Source of the DNA: Dipteronia dyeriana
Lineage: Eukaryota; Streptophyta; Magnoliopsida; Sapindales; Sapindaceae
Assembly (NCBI GenBank): GCA_032871835.1
Contig: CM065300.1
Coordinates: 107,567,088-107,631,087 of the forward strand
Length of the DNA stretch: 64,000 nt
Direction of reading: 5' to 3'
Shown here: positions 10,650-22,733 of the stretch, piece after piece
Position numbering within the stretch: position 1 is the stretch's first letter
Layout: every line of letters starts with the position of its first letter
Program-made: the position numbers and the translations under genes
Notes under the pieces: model-generated
Database searches by the model: none
What the model saw: only the letters and a program-made list of their open reading frames with translations
What the model was told of the DNA's origin: nothing

Positions 10650-12223
10650 TCAATAGGAGGTATGAATCCCTATAGACTTACCAAGTCCATTTGACTTAGT
10701 TGAGCCTATGGGTGAAACCTTAGCACAATGGCATGTGGGTTCATCTTTTCTAATCCACTTAGGTGACACATTGTCATTCCTAGTGGTCAAGATCATCATA
10801 TTACTCCTAGGATCATTAACACTAGCTTTCCTAGGCACATGAATATTGGCTCTACCCCGTTTTCTTTCAATCATGCTCTTAGTTCTACACATGTTAATGT
10901 ACTTGAAGCAATTTGGTCTAATATGACCTTCAACACCACAAAAATGACATGAAGGAATAAAATGAGAGGTTATACCATTCCTTTGTGAGGACAAAGGTGC
11001 TTTCCCATGGTATTGATTCTCTTCTCCTTTGTTGTTGAGTTGGAGAAGATTGCTTCCTTGGTTGAGCTTTCTTGGCTTGCCTCCTTGGTTGAGGAAAGTT
11101 TGGAGGTGGAGCTCTTGATTGTTGAGGTTTAGCTCCATTCTTTATTGACCCCTTCACTTGGCCATTCTTGGATGTCTCTCAAAGATCAATCTTTCTCCTA
11201 GGATGTTGTGGAGGTAAAGCTCTTTTCTTACCTTGAGCTTGAGGTTGCATGACCTTGGCTTTCTTCAGTTTTCCAAGGCACCTCATCTCATTCTCCTTGA
11301 TGATCTTCAAGGAATTGTCTTTGTTGGCAAGTTCATCCTTCATTGCCTTCATCCTTTGATGGCAATCATCAATCTCCTTCTCATACTTGGACACATCAAC
11401 TATGTCCATCTACAAGGAGTCATCTAACTTGGTCCTTAGTTGAAGATTTTCCATTTTCAACTCCTTGATTTCTTCATTTTTCTTTTTCAAAGACCTTTCA
11501 AGACTTTCTATGAAGTCTTCATAATCAAACCCTTCACCACTCAAGTTCTTGGAGCTTGAACTTTCTTCATCAAAGCTTCTACCACTTGTGCTCTCATGGT
11601 AATCATCATCTAAGCTAGCTTCTTCAATGTCAACCTTGAGTGATGGGTGTCTTGTGGCCGCTCTAAAGTTGTCATCATGTAAAGCGTACAATGCTATGTG
11701 ATTCCTTTCACATCCATCCAAACCCAAAGATCATTCTTCACTTTCACTACAAAAGTAGGCCTTTGGTTTGCCTCTTCGACTCTTGCTCTTTGAGTTTCCA
11801 CAATCCGTGGAGATGTGCCCATAGCCTGATCTTTGAGGTACCTAATTTTTTATGTTCTTATTTCACGGTACCTTCATGGATGACTCTTATAATCTCCAAA
11901 GCTTCTCGAACATCTTGAGTTGTTTGGATGAGTTTTGCATGACTCTCACCCACTGCACAATATAAGGTATGGAGGCCCTTTGAGTTCCATTCGGCAGCCT
12001 CGAGTTCGTCAACTGTCCACTTGGACTTGGGCTTAAGCATAGAAGCCTTATTTTCTTGTGTCTCCGTGGGAGGTGAATACACTTCTTCCACACACATCCA
12101 CACATGCTCATCAAGGTCACACAGAAAAACTTCCATCCTCACTTTCCAAGAGGAGTAGTTATCCTTGCTGAGCATTGGTGGTTCAGAGATCAAATCACCC
12201 TCTGGTCTCTCAAAATCACTCAT
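10650..12223 (-). pseudogene. Element C gag (capsid-like, with CCHC knuckle)
   Basis: The likely start is the ATG complementary to 12221-12223, giving MSDFERPEGD and then LSKDNYSSWKVRMEVFL, the copia gag N-terminus. VREALEIIRVIHEGTVK marks the end of the UBN2-type capsid fold (stop at 11858). Next come an acidic/serine-rich linker and coiled coil (11727-11179; a TAG at 11410 interrupts one continuous frame) and a basic C-terminal piece (11138-10650). That piece contains the zinc knuckle CHFCGVEGHIRPNC, a full C-x2-C-x4-H-x4-C. Frameshifts lie between the three blocks. Known role: packages element RNA in virus-like particles. No protease frame follows, which is the main oddity. Confidence 0.8.
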
Positions 12224-12325
12224 GGTGTTTTGGGTTATATAAATGAAAATGTAATAAAATAAACAAATGAAAACAAATGCAAGATACACAAACAAGAGCT
12301 TGGATCACCTAAGTATGTATAGGAA

Positions 12326-12340
12326 CTTGCTTCGATACCA
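12326..12340 (-). other. Primer-binding site of element C
   Basis: Minus-strand TGGTATCGAAGCAAG, two bases inside the 5' LTR. It resembles the initiator-Met tRNA primer site TGGTATCAGAGC used by most plant copia elements, with changes after position 7. Confidence 0.75.
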
Positions 12341-12342
12341 AT

Positions 12343-14601
12343 TTAAAGTTCCCTAGAAACGTGTGTCTATACCTAGAGGGGGGTGAATAGGTTTTAATCA
12401 AGTTAATTACCAATTTTTCTTGATTAGTCAATATTCAAAATTCACCCAATAAAACAAACAAACAACATCAAGTCTAAAGTGCGAAAATATAAACAACACA
12501 AGATGTATACGCGGAAACCCTCCAAATGGGAAAAACCACAGGCTGTTAAGTGTGCCACACTTGGTCACAGATTTCCACTATATGAATAAAAGGTTACACC
12601 CTCAAGTGATTCTCGGACTCTCACTCTCAACAACCTCAGGCTATGGACACCGCCACTCACCACTCTTGGTTCACTCCCTAGTGATATCCCCTGATACACT
12701 ACTCTTTGCGTGATTGCCTCCTACTCTACCCCCTTGGGCTTTTTACAGTGGCACCAGACCAATTTGCTTGTCAACCCACCGTTGATTACAAGACTTAATT
12801 TGCTTATGCAACTTCACACCGAAGCAACAAGACTTAACCTCAATGAAGATTTAACAACCTATGTGAATATGTAAAAATATTTTAAAAGCAAATAATGTTA
12901 GACAACACTAAATGCTTATCTAGAAATTTAAAGAATGTCACTAAGTGCAATTCCTAGATATCAATGTCTAAATGAATGTTCATAAAGACTTAACTACATA
13001 TAGTTATGCAACAATATATCCTAGTTATCAAACAAGGCCATTTCAACATATGTTGGCATTAAGCATGGCATGGTCATTAAATGCAATAATCAAAATGCAA
13101 TCAATATGACCTAATTAGCTAAAGGCAATAAAGACCTAAATGCTAGCTATTACAAAAGCCATATCAACACAAGTTGTCATTAAGCATGGCAAGTACTATA
13201 ATGCAGTCATAAAATGCAATCAATGAGTCCTAATCAATATTGTCTAAATGCAATAAATATGTCCTGAATTCAAGCTATCAACAAACAAACCCAATCATGT
13301 TATCAAGACTCAAAAATATATGCAATAAACCATGGTCTATGTATTTAATCATGCAATAAACACCTATTCTAGAGTAAGAAGAACAATAAAAGATATTCAA
13401 TGAAGTTCTTACTTACATAGTCATGAAACCAAGAACACCCATGCTCATATCATGAAGAATGATGCAAGATGGAGATGGGTTTTGGGTTTAGAGAGTTAAT
13501 CAAGCTTTAATGAAGCTCTCTCTCTCTCAAGAAACTCTCTCTCTCTCTCACTCTAGGGTTCGTTTTTTAGAGTCATTATTATGAAGAAGATGAGTTAAGG
13601 ATGTATTTCTAATGCCCAAGTGAAATGACATCGTTTTGGATGAAGAAAACCAAGTTTTGTCATGACCGCTGTGCAATCCGCGGCCTAGGCAAGTGTCCAT
13701 ACCGCGGTATGCACAGCAAGGTATGGCTGGACATTGCCGCTGCCTAGGTCGCTGGCTAGGCATGGCACCAAAAGCGGTCTTGGCCGCGGTACACGCCAGA
13801 CAGCACAACAGCTTTAGCTTCGAGATATCCAAAACATGACCAAACGACATCCAAACCTTTTGTATAATATACCGTTGGAAAGGTATGGAAATATAATTTC
13901 TACTACAACTTAAAAAACATGATTTGGATGTCTGTATAAAAAGTTATGGTCATTTTAGTGACCAAAGGCAAAAACGGACAACAGCAGAGATTCCCTGTTT
14001 TTGTGGTCACTTTGGAGATTTCAAAACCAATTCAAACAGTCATGAAATATTACGAATAATATACCGTTGGAAAGGTATGGGTGTCTTGTTTGTACAAAAA
14101 TTTTGAAAACTCATTTTGAATCATTTTAGAAAAGGATATGATCACAATACCATACAAAGGTCAGTTTTGAAAAACATTTAAATTATTGAAATACACTCTT
14201 TTAAAACTAGACACCTTACTCCATATAACCAAACCAAGAGAAGAATGAGACCTTCTCATATGGTCACTCAACGTGCTAAAACAAGCACACCATCGTGCAA
14301 GCACAAACACAATACAATACCACACATTAATCTACAAATGAAGTGCAAGTGTGATTGTGGAGAGATGCACACATATAAACAATATCAACACAAATGCAAG
14401 AGCAACAAAGCATGCATGAGGTGTGTGTGTGCACCTAAACTTTTCAAGAGACAAAGTCAAGTGAATATACCTTTTGCTCTTGAAGTCGTGGAGATGCTTG
14501 GAAGCTTGCCAATGAGGTCCTAAGCTACCCATTACACAATCATCCCCAATGTGGTGTAGTTTGTCATGAAATAAGCCAATCATAAAATTGAGGTTCTTAC
14601 A
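12343..14601 (-). repeat. 5' LTR of element C
   Basis: Direct repeat of 7154-9429. The inner end reads tt where the other copy has tg, a mutated terminal dinucleotide. It contains a longer (CT)n run (13512-13552), a GC-rich island (13665-13805) and the paired palindromic blocks (13866-13888, 14058-14080). Confidence 0.95.
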
Positions 14602-14606
14602 TAGAG

Positions 14607-15029
14607 AAAAAACTATTTTTTTCTCTTGGCCAAAATTTTCAACATAAAATTATATGCTTGGCAAAAATTAATAGGTGTATATGTAGGTATACAAATCCTC
14701 TCTTAGAGAGGATTGACTTTGTGGGCAAGAATCCTTTCAATAGGTGGATTTACCTGGTGACAAAGAATCCTTTTCAAAGTAGAATTCTTTTCCACACCAA
14801 GACTCCTAACCAAACTAAAATAGTGTATTTATTCAATAACCAATTATTGAATATAATTAAATTGTGACTAAATTAAAACTTCCTGATTTGACCAATTTTC
14901 AACTAGAGTTTTAATAGTCAAATACTTGTTAATTGACTAGATAAATAAATTCCTATTATTTATCAACTTATCAAATATAGTATTTGATACTTATAATATT
15001 TCCAACAATAATATGACTCTAGGAGACCA
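14607..15029 (-). repeat. 3' LTR of B, piece 2
   Basis: Continues the LTR alignment to B positions 24710-25105. It resumes after C with gagaaaaaac and stops at gacca, the target site of solo LTR E. Confidence 0.88.
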
Positions 15030-17103
15030 TGTTGGGTTTTATACCCTAAAGATGTAATTTATAAATGGATTTATTAAATAAATAAAAGGAAAAGTTCAAT
15101 TCATTCTTGTTATGTTGTTTATTTTATAACTTATGCATATATTTAACATTCAAGATTGCCGGATGTAATCTCTAACTGTGTATATGAGTGTCATATACGG
15201 ATGGATACAGTAAGAGACGTGCAATCTAAAGAGTCCACAGATAGCAAATAAAGCTGGGTACTTTATTTGTGGTTAATCTATAGTTGCGGTCCATTCTATA
15301 ATGTACGGTGATTCTATCCAGAATCATTCATATGGAGATATGAGAATGGAGGCACCTTGTATGATGTGATCATACAGGACTAGGCCATGATCTATATGAA
15401 TCTCTCACCAAGATCTGTTTACCGATGAGATTCATATATATCAATTAATGATGGCTATATATGGGTGATCTTAATCCTGAGTGTCTTATTGACTTCTTCA
15501 GGTTAAATCGTGGTCTTTGATATACCATGGGTGAGGTCAGATGCATTTCCTGATCAATATACTCTGTATGTTAGGATTGCGGTTTGGCTTGTGGTTGGGA
15601 AGGTTTGTACACAATATTGGAATCCACTCCTTCTTGTGAGAAGTAAATGGTAGTTCCCTTAAGGGTTGATTCGAGGCTTGGACAATATAAGCGCTCTCCT
15701 AATTTTGTGAGGAAATAGGATTTGTTGTCCATTAGAGAATCAATGGTACTAAAAGGATATATGTAATAAGAGGGGTATAACGGACATTATGACCCAGCTC
15801 TAATTATAAACTATTATGGAGGATCACACCATGTATAATAGCTATATAGATGGACACCAAGTTGTATCGATCTGTGTAAAAGCATCTGCAATTGAGAGGG
15901 TGCAGCTTCGGGTTTTTAGTGGAATAACACCGGAGTTAATAATGAAGGAATATTAATTAAAGAGTTTAATTAATGATTTCGATGATTATTGGAGCTCAAA
16001 ATACTGTGGGTCAATTAGGTCCCCTTGCTAGCCCAATTGATTTAGGTAACAAGGGTCACGGTAAATTAATTGGACTGTCCAATTAGTTGTGTTACGAACG
16101 TGACACATGTTTATTTGGGAATTAATTGAATAATGGGATTATTTAATTAATGAATGTTAATAGTTAAATTATTTAAATAATTAGATTATTTAATTATATT
16201 GATAATTATGAATTATTAATTAACTATTAATTGGAGGGTGTTAGTTGATATATGGATTTAGGTGAAGATAAAATAATAGGACTATTTTATTTACTAAATC
16301 ATTTATCTAAGTATTAGAATTTAAGTTTAAATTTGAAATACTTATTATCAATTTTAATATATTAGATATATTTGAAAAGGATAATTAAAAGATATATATC
16401 AATTATAACACAAGAGATTGTATTGGATGCAAATTGGTGTGTGCACATATATATAAGTGTTTGTATAGGATACAATCAAGGATGTATATATACGATATAT
16501 ATGTTTTATATAATAATATATATAAAAAAACGCAAGTGGGGGTTTAGGCGTGTGATATATATATATATTTGCGAGAAAAAAAGGTGTAGGCGTGTTTTAT
16601 TAATAAAAAAAGTTACAAAGTTGATTTGTTTTAGAGGTGCACCTGATTCTTACGCAAAAAAAAAGTACGTTTTTATTTTTTTGCACTATACACCATTGAA
16701 ACAGAATAATATAATAACTAGAATTGTTCTAGTTAATTTTCGATCTCTTAGAAGAAAGAGTTTCTTCAATTCTCTCTACATCCTCCATTCAAGTTCCTGA
16801 GATCGTGACGCGCCTACACGCAGTTACCAATCTCGGGAGATAGCAAGGAAGATCAAGTGGTTCAGACAAGAGCACATCGTAAACTGAAGGAGCTTATAAA
16901 CGTTGGTAAGATTGGTTCAGACAGGAGCATAACGTAAAGTGAAGGAGCCTCAAAACGTTGGTATGTTCGTCTGATTTTATTGATTACAATTTACTGTGTT
17001 TACATATTGTATGTATTAGTTCACTGGTCCCAGATTCAGATATGATATGTATAAAAATTTTAAAACCTACTTCCGCTTTGTGACCGGTGAACGTGGTCCA
17101 ACA
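15030..17103 (+). mobile_element. Solo LTR E (copia-type)
   Basis: A 2074-bp unit starting TGTTGGG and ending CCAACA, flanked by gacca (15025-15029) and gacta (17104-17108), a 5-bp duplication with one mismatch. It interrupts the B LTR exactly between gacca and tctcctac of the intact copy. No pol or second LTR is present, so it is the product of LTR-LTR recombination. Orientation is inferred from the terminus (cttccgctttgtgac near the 3' end). It contains a 55-bp tandem duplication and long AT-rich stretches. Confidence 0.88.
16858..16967 (+). repeat. 55-bp tandem duplication in solo LTR E
   Basis: Two adjacent copies starting tggttcagacaagagc and tggttcagacaggagc, offset by exactly 55 bp and differing at a handful of bases. 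Confidence 0.9.
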
Positions 17104-17108
17104 GACTA

Positions 17109-18223
17109 TCCCCTACTAGGAAAAAGATTTTGACTTTTGATTAAATAATTTCTATTTAATTAAATAATAAAATAAAAAAACAAAATATAAAGCTATTATA
17201 TATACCTTGCCGCCCAAGCTATATAAATATGGGCAAATATTGTTTTTCTTATTTTATTAAATCCATTAGACTTAAATAAAAAGTCCACATGTGAACTTGA
17301 CCCATTCTTACTAAAAGAAACAATTCCACATGCCTTAATACAATTCTAGATGGACCCATAAATTGGTCCGGTAGAATATATCAAGTGATCCATGCTAGTT
17401 CGTGTGGATTAGGGATATTGGCGGGCTATCTAAATTTAAGCTCCAATAGACATAAACTAATCACAATCAACAAATGATTCACTTAGGTCCGATCTATTAA
17501 TTTTAGGTCGTTCCACTAAAGAACTAAAATTGAACTCTTAAATAAAGATAGAATAAGTTAATATTCATCATTCATACTCTAGACAGCCTTAACGGAAAAA
17601 GTGTATTCTCGTGAAAAAAAAAATCTGCAAGAGCTCATAGACGGCCTATAGCTCTCTAAGTTACCATATTTACTCATATGACCACATTTTGAACTTGGAT
17701 ATTTTGACTTGTCTAGAAGTCATATTTCAAACACTAATGAAAACTTAACTTTAAGATTTAATTTACAATACCTCAAAACATCCATATGATGATATTCTAC
17801 TCTCTTTTAATAAATGGAGCCATGATGTCCATATCTTTAAATGAAGTCATCTATCAATTAACAAATGAATACCACAAAACTATCGAGGATAGACTATGCT
17901 AAATAATCATACTCATTGATAGCACAAATGATAGCACTTGCAACCATAAGTCCATCATTTCTCTTAGGATTGAGATAGACTCTCCGATTGTCTTCAAGTG
18001 AAACTTTTATCCATTGATGGTTCTAGATTAAGTATTACACTGTGATCCTATTCAATGCACCCAGTGCACTAGATTCTTTTTCCAAAACACACCACACTTT
18101 GATGATTTTAGACTCATCATAACACGTTTGATCCCACTCAAATGCTAGCTAAAGAATCTACAACTTGGACAATATAAAAGCGTCAAACCTTTATCTTAAG
18201 TTGTTAATATTACTCAAGACTAA
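17109..18223 (-). repeat. 3' LTR of B, piece 3
   Basis: Colinear with 25105-26246 of the intact LTR; interrupted at 18223 by MITE F. Confidence 0.9.
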
Positions 18224-18914
18224 GGGGGTGTTTTTTTTTTGTCTTAAGTCTGAAAAGACTTAAAATAGACATTTTGTTTGGTTTTTGTTTTCAGATCTTA
18301 AGTCTGAAATAGTACCAAAAACGTATGAAATCCAATAAGTTAAAAATCCTGCCTTAGATCTAAAGTCTGAAAATCATATCTAATTTTAACCCATTTTTCG
18401 AAAAAATACCCCAAAATCTTCACAATATTACAAAATAATATTAGAAAAATAAACAAAAATTATAAAGGGATATGGAGGTGGAGGTCGCCAACCTCCACCC
18501 AGATCAAATTTAAAAAAAAAATTGTTGAAACTTTAATCTGGGGACGAATCTCCATTTAAAAAAAATACTTTTGAAAAGCTTTACTGTGAAATTGGAGGAG
18601 TTTGACTCTGGAGATTTGTCTCCAAATTTATTTTAACTTAATTTTCTTATTACAATTCATGCTTCACATATTTTTTTTCTTTCTTAATTTTATTTTTATT
18701 TTTATAATAAATTCATTAACTTTATTTTCAATACAAATGTATAAAATAATAATCATTAAGGGTATAAGTGTCATTATATCAGTTTTCAGATATTGATATT
18801 CAGACCTCGAACATAAAAAACAAACATGTTACCAAAATTTAGATTTCAGACACTTTTTAGATTTCAGTAAAGTTCAGATCTATTCAGATTTCCGACGAAA
18901 AAACAAACACCCCC
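18224..18914. mobile_element. PIF/Harbinger-type (Tourist-like) MITE F
   Basis: A 691-bp element with terminal inverted repeats GGGGGTGTTT at both ends, extending with T-rich sequence and gtc. It is flanked by the 3-bp duplication taa (18221-18223 and 18915-18917). The intact LTR at 26240-26252 shows the uninterrupted site with a single taa. A 3-bp TAA/TTA duplication with GGGGGTGTTT ends is characteristic of PIF/Harbinger MITEs. No transposase frame is present, so it would be mobilised in trans. Confidence 0.9.
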
Positions 18915-18917
18915 TAA

Positions 18918-19129
18918 CTAAAGAATTATGTCTACCTCATACATATCCAGATGTACGAACAATTCTTTTTTTCTCATAGTCTTTTGACCCTATGATTATT
19001 TACTTTTGACTATTATAATACTTAAGCTATAAATGATATAAGAATTGTTAAACAAGAAAACACTTTTATTAATATGAAAAGATTGGCAAATACATTATTA
19101 CTCTCTTGCTATCGAGTATAATCCTAACA
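18918..19129 (-). repeat. 3' LTR of B, piece 4 (outer end)
   Basis: Ends cctaaca at 19129; colinear with 26246-26455. Confidence 0.9.
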
Positions 19130-19145
19130 ATCTCCCACTTGCTCA
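19130..19145 (-). other. Polypurine tract of element B
   Basis: Minus-strand GCAAGTGGGAGAT adjoining the 3' LTR start TGTTAGG; the usual copia plus-strand primer. Confidence 0.8.
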
Positions 19146-19149
19146 ATAG

Positions 19150-19790
19150 CAAATGTGTCATATCTCTTTTCCCCATATTCTCCAGGTGCCTATCAAAACT
19201 CTTTTGTGGAAGAGCTTTTGTGAAGGGATCCGCTAGATTTTCTACTGACGCAATCTTGGTTATCGTAACGTCTCCCCTATGCACAATTTCTCTTAAAAGG
19301 TTGTACTTTCTTTTAATTTGTTTCCCTCTCTTATGACTTTTTGGTTCTCTCGAATTAGCCACTGCTCCACTATTGCCATAATAGATAGTGATCAACTTAT
19401 TTGCATCAAGAACCACTTCTATGTCAATCAAGAATTGACCGAGCTAGACAACCTCTTTAGTAGTCTCGCATGTGGCCACATACTCAGCTTCCATGGTGGA
19501 ATCAACAATACAAGATTGCTTGATACTCCTCCATATGACTCCCCCTCCTCCAAGTCTAAACGCAGATCATGAGGTTGATCTTCTTGAGTCAGAGTTCGAT
19601 TTGAAATCAAAATTTGTATACCCAATGGGAATTAAATCCCTTCTAGAGTATACAAGCATATAATTTCTTGTTCTAGTAAGATTCTTGAAAATATGCTTGA
19701 TTGTCATCCAGTGATCAGGACCAGGTTTCGATTGAAACCTGCCAACTATGCCAATAGCAAAACAAATAAATGTTCTAGCGCAGAGCATTG
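19150..19790 (-). pseudogene. Element B RNase H domain remnant
   Basis: Minus-frame pieces 19788-19567 (NYMLVYSRRDLIPIGYT) and 19431-19150 (IYYGNSGAVANSRE, KRKYNLLREIVHRGD, NLADPFTKALPQKSFDRHLE) give the copia RNase H domain. A middle piece (about 19550-19440) with WRSIKQSCIVDSTMEAEYV lies in another frame and carries a stop. It is better preserved than the equivalent in A, retaining the ADPFTKALP signature. It ends at the polypurine tract. Confidence 0.82.
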
Positions 19791-19919
19791 TTTACATGAG
19801 ACTCCCAACTGCCGAGGCATATGGAACCCTACTCACAAATTGCACTTCATACTGATTCTTAGGAACTTGTTCCATAGAAAGTTTGATTCCATGTCTGAAA
19901 GATAACATACCTTTCTTGG

Positions 19920-20780
19920 ATTCTTACACGGAAAACCTAGACAAGATTTTATATACGTATGAAGCTTGGGATATGGAAATCGTTCTATTCTTTCTATCCC
20001 TTATGACTTGGATACAAAAAATGTTACTTGCTTCTCCTAAGTCTTTCATATAAAATTGTTTTGCTATCCATTATTTTATTGATGTCAATACACCTACATC
20101 ATTTCCAATGAGTAGTATATCATCAACATAAAGAACTCAGAAAACCAATTTGTCTCCATTGATCATTTTGTATACATAGGGTTCGTCAAGGTTTTGAATA
20201 AATAAATAAATAAAAATCACTTCTTAATCGAACCTTATGTTCGATGATCTAGATGTTTGCTTCAATCCATATATGTATCCTGGCATTTTGCATACCTTTT
20301 CATCTTGGCCTTTTTCACTAAATCCTTCTGGTTCCATCATATAGATTCTTTCGTTAAGACTTCCATTGAGGAAAGCTGTCTTGTTGTACATTTTCCAAAT
20401 CTCTAGATCCAGATATTCCGTAATGGATAAGAGTATCCTAATGGATTTAAGAATGGACACATGAGAGAAGGTTTCCTCATAATCGATACCATCCTTCTGT
20501 GTGTAAGCTTTAGCTAGCAATCTAGTAGTAAAGGTTTCCACCTTTCTATCCATTCCTCTCTTCCTCTTGTATACCCACTTGCACCCGATGGGTTTATCCC
20601 TTTAGACAAGTCTGTAAGAGACCAGACTTTGTTTTTGAACATAGATTCAATTATGGATTGCATTGCCTTTAGCTAATGGCGACAATCAACATCTTCCATT
20701 GCTTCCTTGTATGTGTAGGGATCATCTTCATCTGGGAGATTCTCCACTGATTCTCCTAGACAAATTTATCTCTCGGGTAG
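19920..20780 (-). pseudogene. Element B reverse transcriptase remnant
   Basis: The 20553-20224 piece reads KVETFTTRLLAKAYTQKDG, LDLEIWKMYNKTAFLNGSL and IYGLKQTSRSSNIRF. The motif A Asp has become Tyr (KMYNK where MDVKT is usual), so catalysis is lost. Downstream, near 20105-20160, YVDDILLIGNDVGVLT keeps the catalytic Asp pair in another frame. An aaataaataaat slip at 20198-20214 sits between the blocks. Colinear with A at 1280-2290. Confidence 0.83.
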
Positions 20781-20979
20781 TCTACTAACCCTCCCACTAA
20801 GACGAGGAATGATAGTTTGTTGATCTTGTGTTTTTATGGAACTTACAATTCAGCTAGGTTGTGAAACCTCTTGTGGAATTTTATCTTCTGAAAGCTCATT
20901 AAGGAAAATCTACTTTTAGCCATAAAATTATTCATAAAGTCCTTTTCCAAAAATTAAGCATTTGTCAAAACAAATATTT

Positions 20980-21760
20980 TAAGATCTGAAGGACTATAGA
21001 AATAATATCCTTTGGTTCCTTTTGGATATCCTACAATTATGCATGTTTCTAAACGGGACTCCATCTTCACAACTCATGTGGTGTTTTAGGAACAGACTTA
21101 GATGGTACATCATGTTGAATGTACATAACCGTTTGTAAAGCATATCACCAAAAAGAATTATGGAGCGTTGAATAACTCAACATAGATCTAACCATGTCCA
21201 AAAGAGTTCTATTTTTCCTTTTTGCCACTCTAATTTGTTAAGGTGTACATGGTGTAGAAATCTAAGAAAATTCTTATTCCATTATCAATAAGATATTGTT
21301 GAAACCCACCTGATAGATAATCACCACCATGATCAAACCTCAAGTTTATGTGTTTCTCAAGCTGATTTTCTGCATCAGCTTTAAATGCTTTGAACATGTC
21401 AAAAGCATTTGACATATGGCTCATGAGATACATACAGCCAAATCTTGAGTAACCATCCTTGAAAGTGATGAAGTACTTATATCCACCTCTAGCTTGAATG
21501 CTCATAAGACCACGCACATCAGTGTGTACTAATCCTAAACATTCAGTGGCTTTTGTGCCTTTGGTCATGAACGACCTTTTAGTCATCTTACCTTCCAGAC
21601 AAGATTCACAAGTCGGTAGATCATCAACCTTTAAGTCACTTAAAGGTCCATCACTGACCAATCTTTTGATCTTATCAAGGTTAATATGACCTAGGTGCAA
21701 ATGTCATAGGTAGGTTTCATCTTTTGATAATTTTACTAAATTATGATTAGGTTCCATTGA
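20980..21760 (-). pseudogene. Element B integrase remnant
   Basis: The open piece 21700-21230 (about 156 codons) starts in the pre-integrase finger (HLGHINLDKIKRLV, CESCLEGKMTKRSF). It continues through the core: LGLVHTDVRG with the first catalytic Asp, KYFITFKDGYSRFG, then LRFDHGGDYLSGGFQ. The second catalytic Asp is replaced at the usual R-D/S-D-x-G-G-E-Y position. The distal DDE part is decayed and a piece is missing near 21060 relative to A. The longest intact pol stretch in B. Confidence 0.83.
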
Positions 21761-22059
21761 TTATGTGTCTAACAAGTGAGAGACATTTCTAAGCAAATAG
21801 AATAAACTGTTTTCCAATGTACCTTTGCAAATATTTTTGTCATTCTTACTAGCAATAAAAGCATTATTAAAAGTAACTGAATAACCAAATTTAATTTAAC
21901 AAGAAACTGAAATTAAATTCCTCTTGAATTGAGGTACATATTAAACGTCTATTGAATCTAATTGCCTTTAAGAATCTAAATTAATTTTAACATCTCCCAC
22001 TGCACTAGTAGACACCAACGCTCTGTTGAGTAAATGCAACTTGAATTCATTCTCATTCT

Positions 22060-22733
22060 GTTCATTCCTTTCCCTGAACCCCTTCTATTATTTCTTGACC
22101 TTCTTACGAGTATTAACAGTAGCAACTTTACTTACCGTATGAATCTCTTGACCATTGCCTTTTACAAGGATTTTCTCGACGCCTTGCAAGGTGTATTCTT
22201 TATTGTTCAAGGTGTAGTCCAACTTGAACTGATCAAATGAATCCGATAGTGAGTTGACAATCTTGTCAATTTTTGTCTCACCATCTATCTCAGCACAATT
22301 GAGTTAAGCAATGTTGAGATGTGCTACGACTTTCATTATTTGATCTTTCACAGTCTTTCCAGGTTTCACCCTAAATTTCATGAAAGAAGTCACTCCCTCT
22401 CTCTTATTCCTCCTAGACTTCATAGAAAAACTTCTCTTTCAGAGACATCATTATATCGGCAGCAGTCTCCATTCCTTCATGTTGTTGTTGCAACACGTCG
22501 GAGATGTTGGCCATCATGTAACATTTAGCTATCTCATCTGAAGACTTCCACTACCGATACCCATCCATTTGCTCCTCAGTAGATTCATTTGTAGGATTTG
22601 GTGGTTTAGGAATAGACGGAACGAACTTATGATTTTCAGCTTACAACAACAATCCAATTTCCCTTTTCCATATGACATAAATATCATCAGTTAAAGTATT
22701 ATCTTTTAGGATGTTGATTAGGGATGGGGTCAT
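22060..22733 (-). pseudogene. Element B gag remnant (zinc knuckle and protease site deleted)
   Basis: Starts at the ATG complementary to 22731-22733, in the same context as A. The frame then shows many frameshifts. The 3' end has TAA TAG followed directly by the protease C-terminal stretch, the same breakpoint as A near 3497. The CCHC knuckle and DSG site found in fragment I are absent. Confidence 0.72.

Larger units (their letters stand above)
7154..14601 (-). mobile_element. Gag-only copia element C (non-autonomous)
   Basis: Inserted in the B LTR. LTRs of about 2.27 kb (7154-9429 and 12343-14601) flank an interior of only 2.9 kb that holds gag but no protease, integrase, reverse transcriptase or RNase H. 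The ends are TG...CA on the minus strand, apart from one mutated base at the inner end of the 5' LTR. Flanks are ttgag (7149-7153) and tagag (14602-14606), a 5-bp duplication with one mismatch. A methionine-tRNA-like primer site (12326-12340) and a polypurine tract (9430-9445) are both present. Such an element needs pol supplied in trans; the related element H is a candidate type of donor. Confidence 0.92.

Noticed and set aside
16372..16800. 142-codon plus-strand frame
   Set aside because: Lies within solo LTR E; composition is Ile/Lys/Tyr-rich from AT-rich repeats, with no domain.
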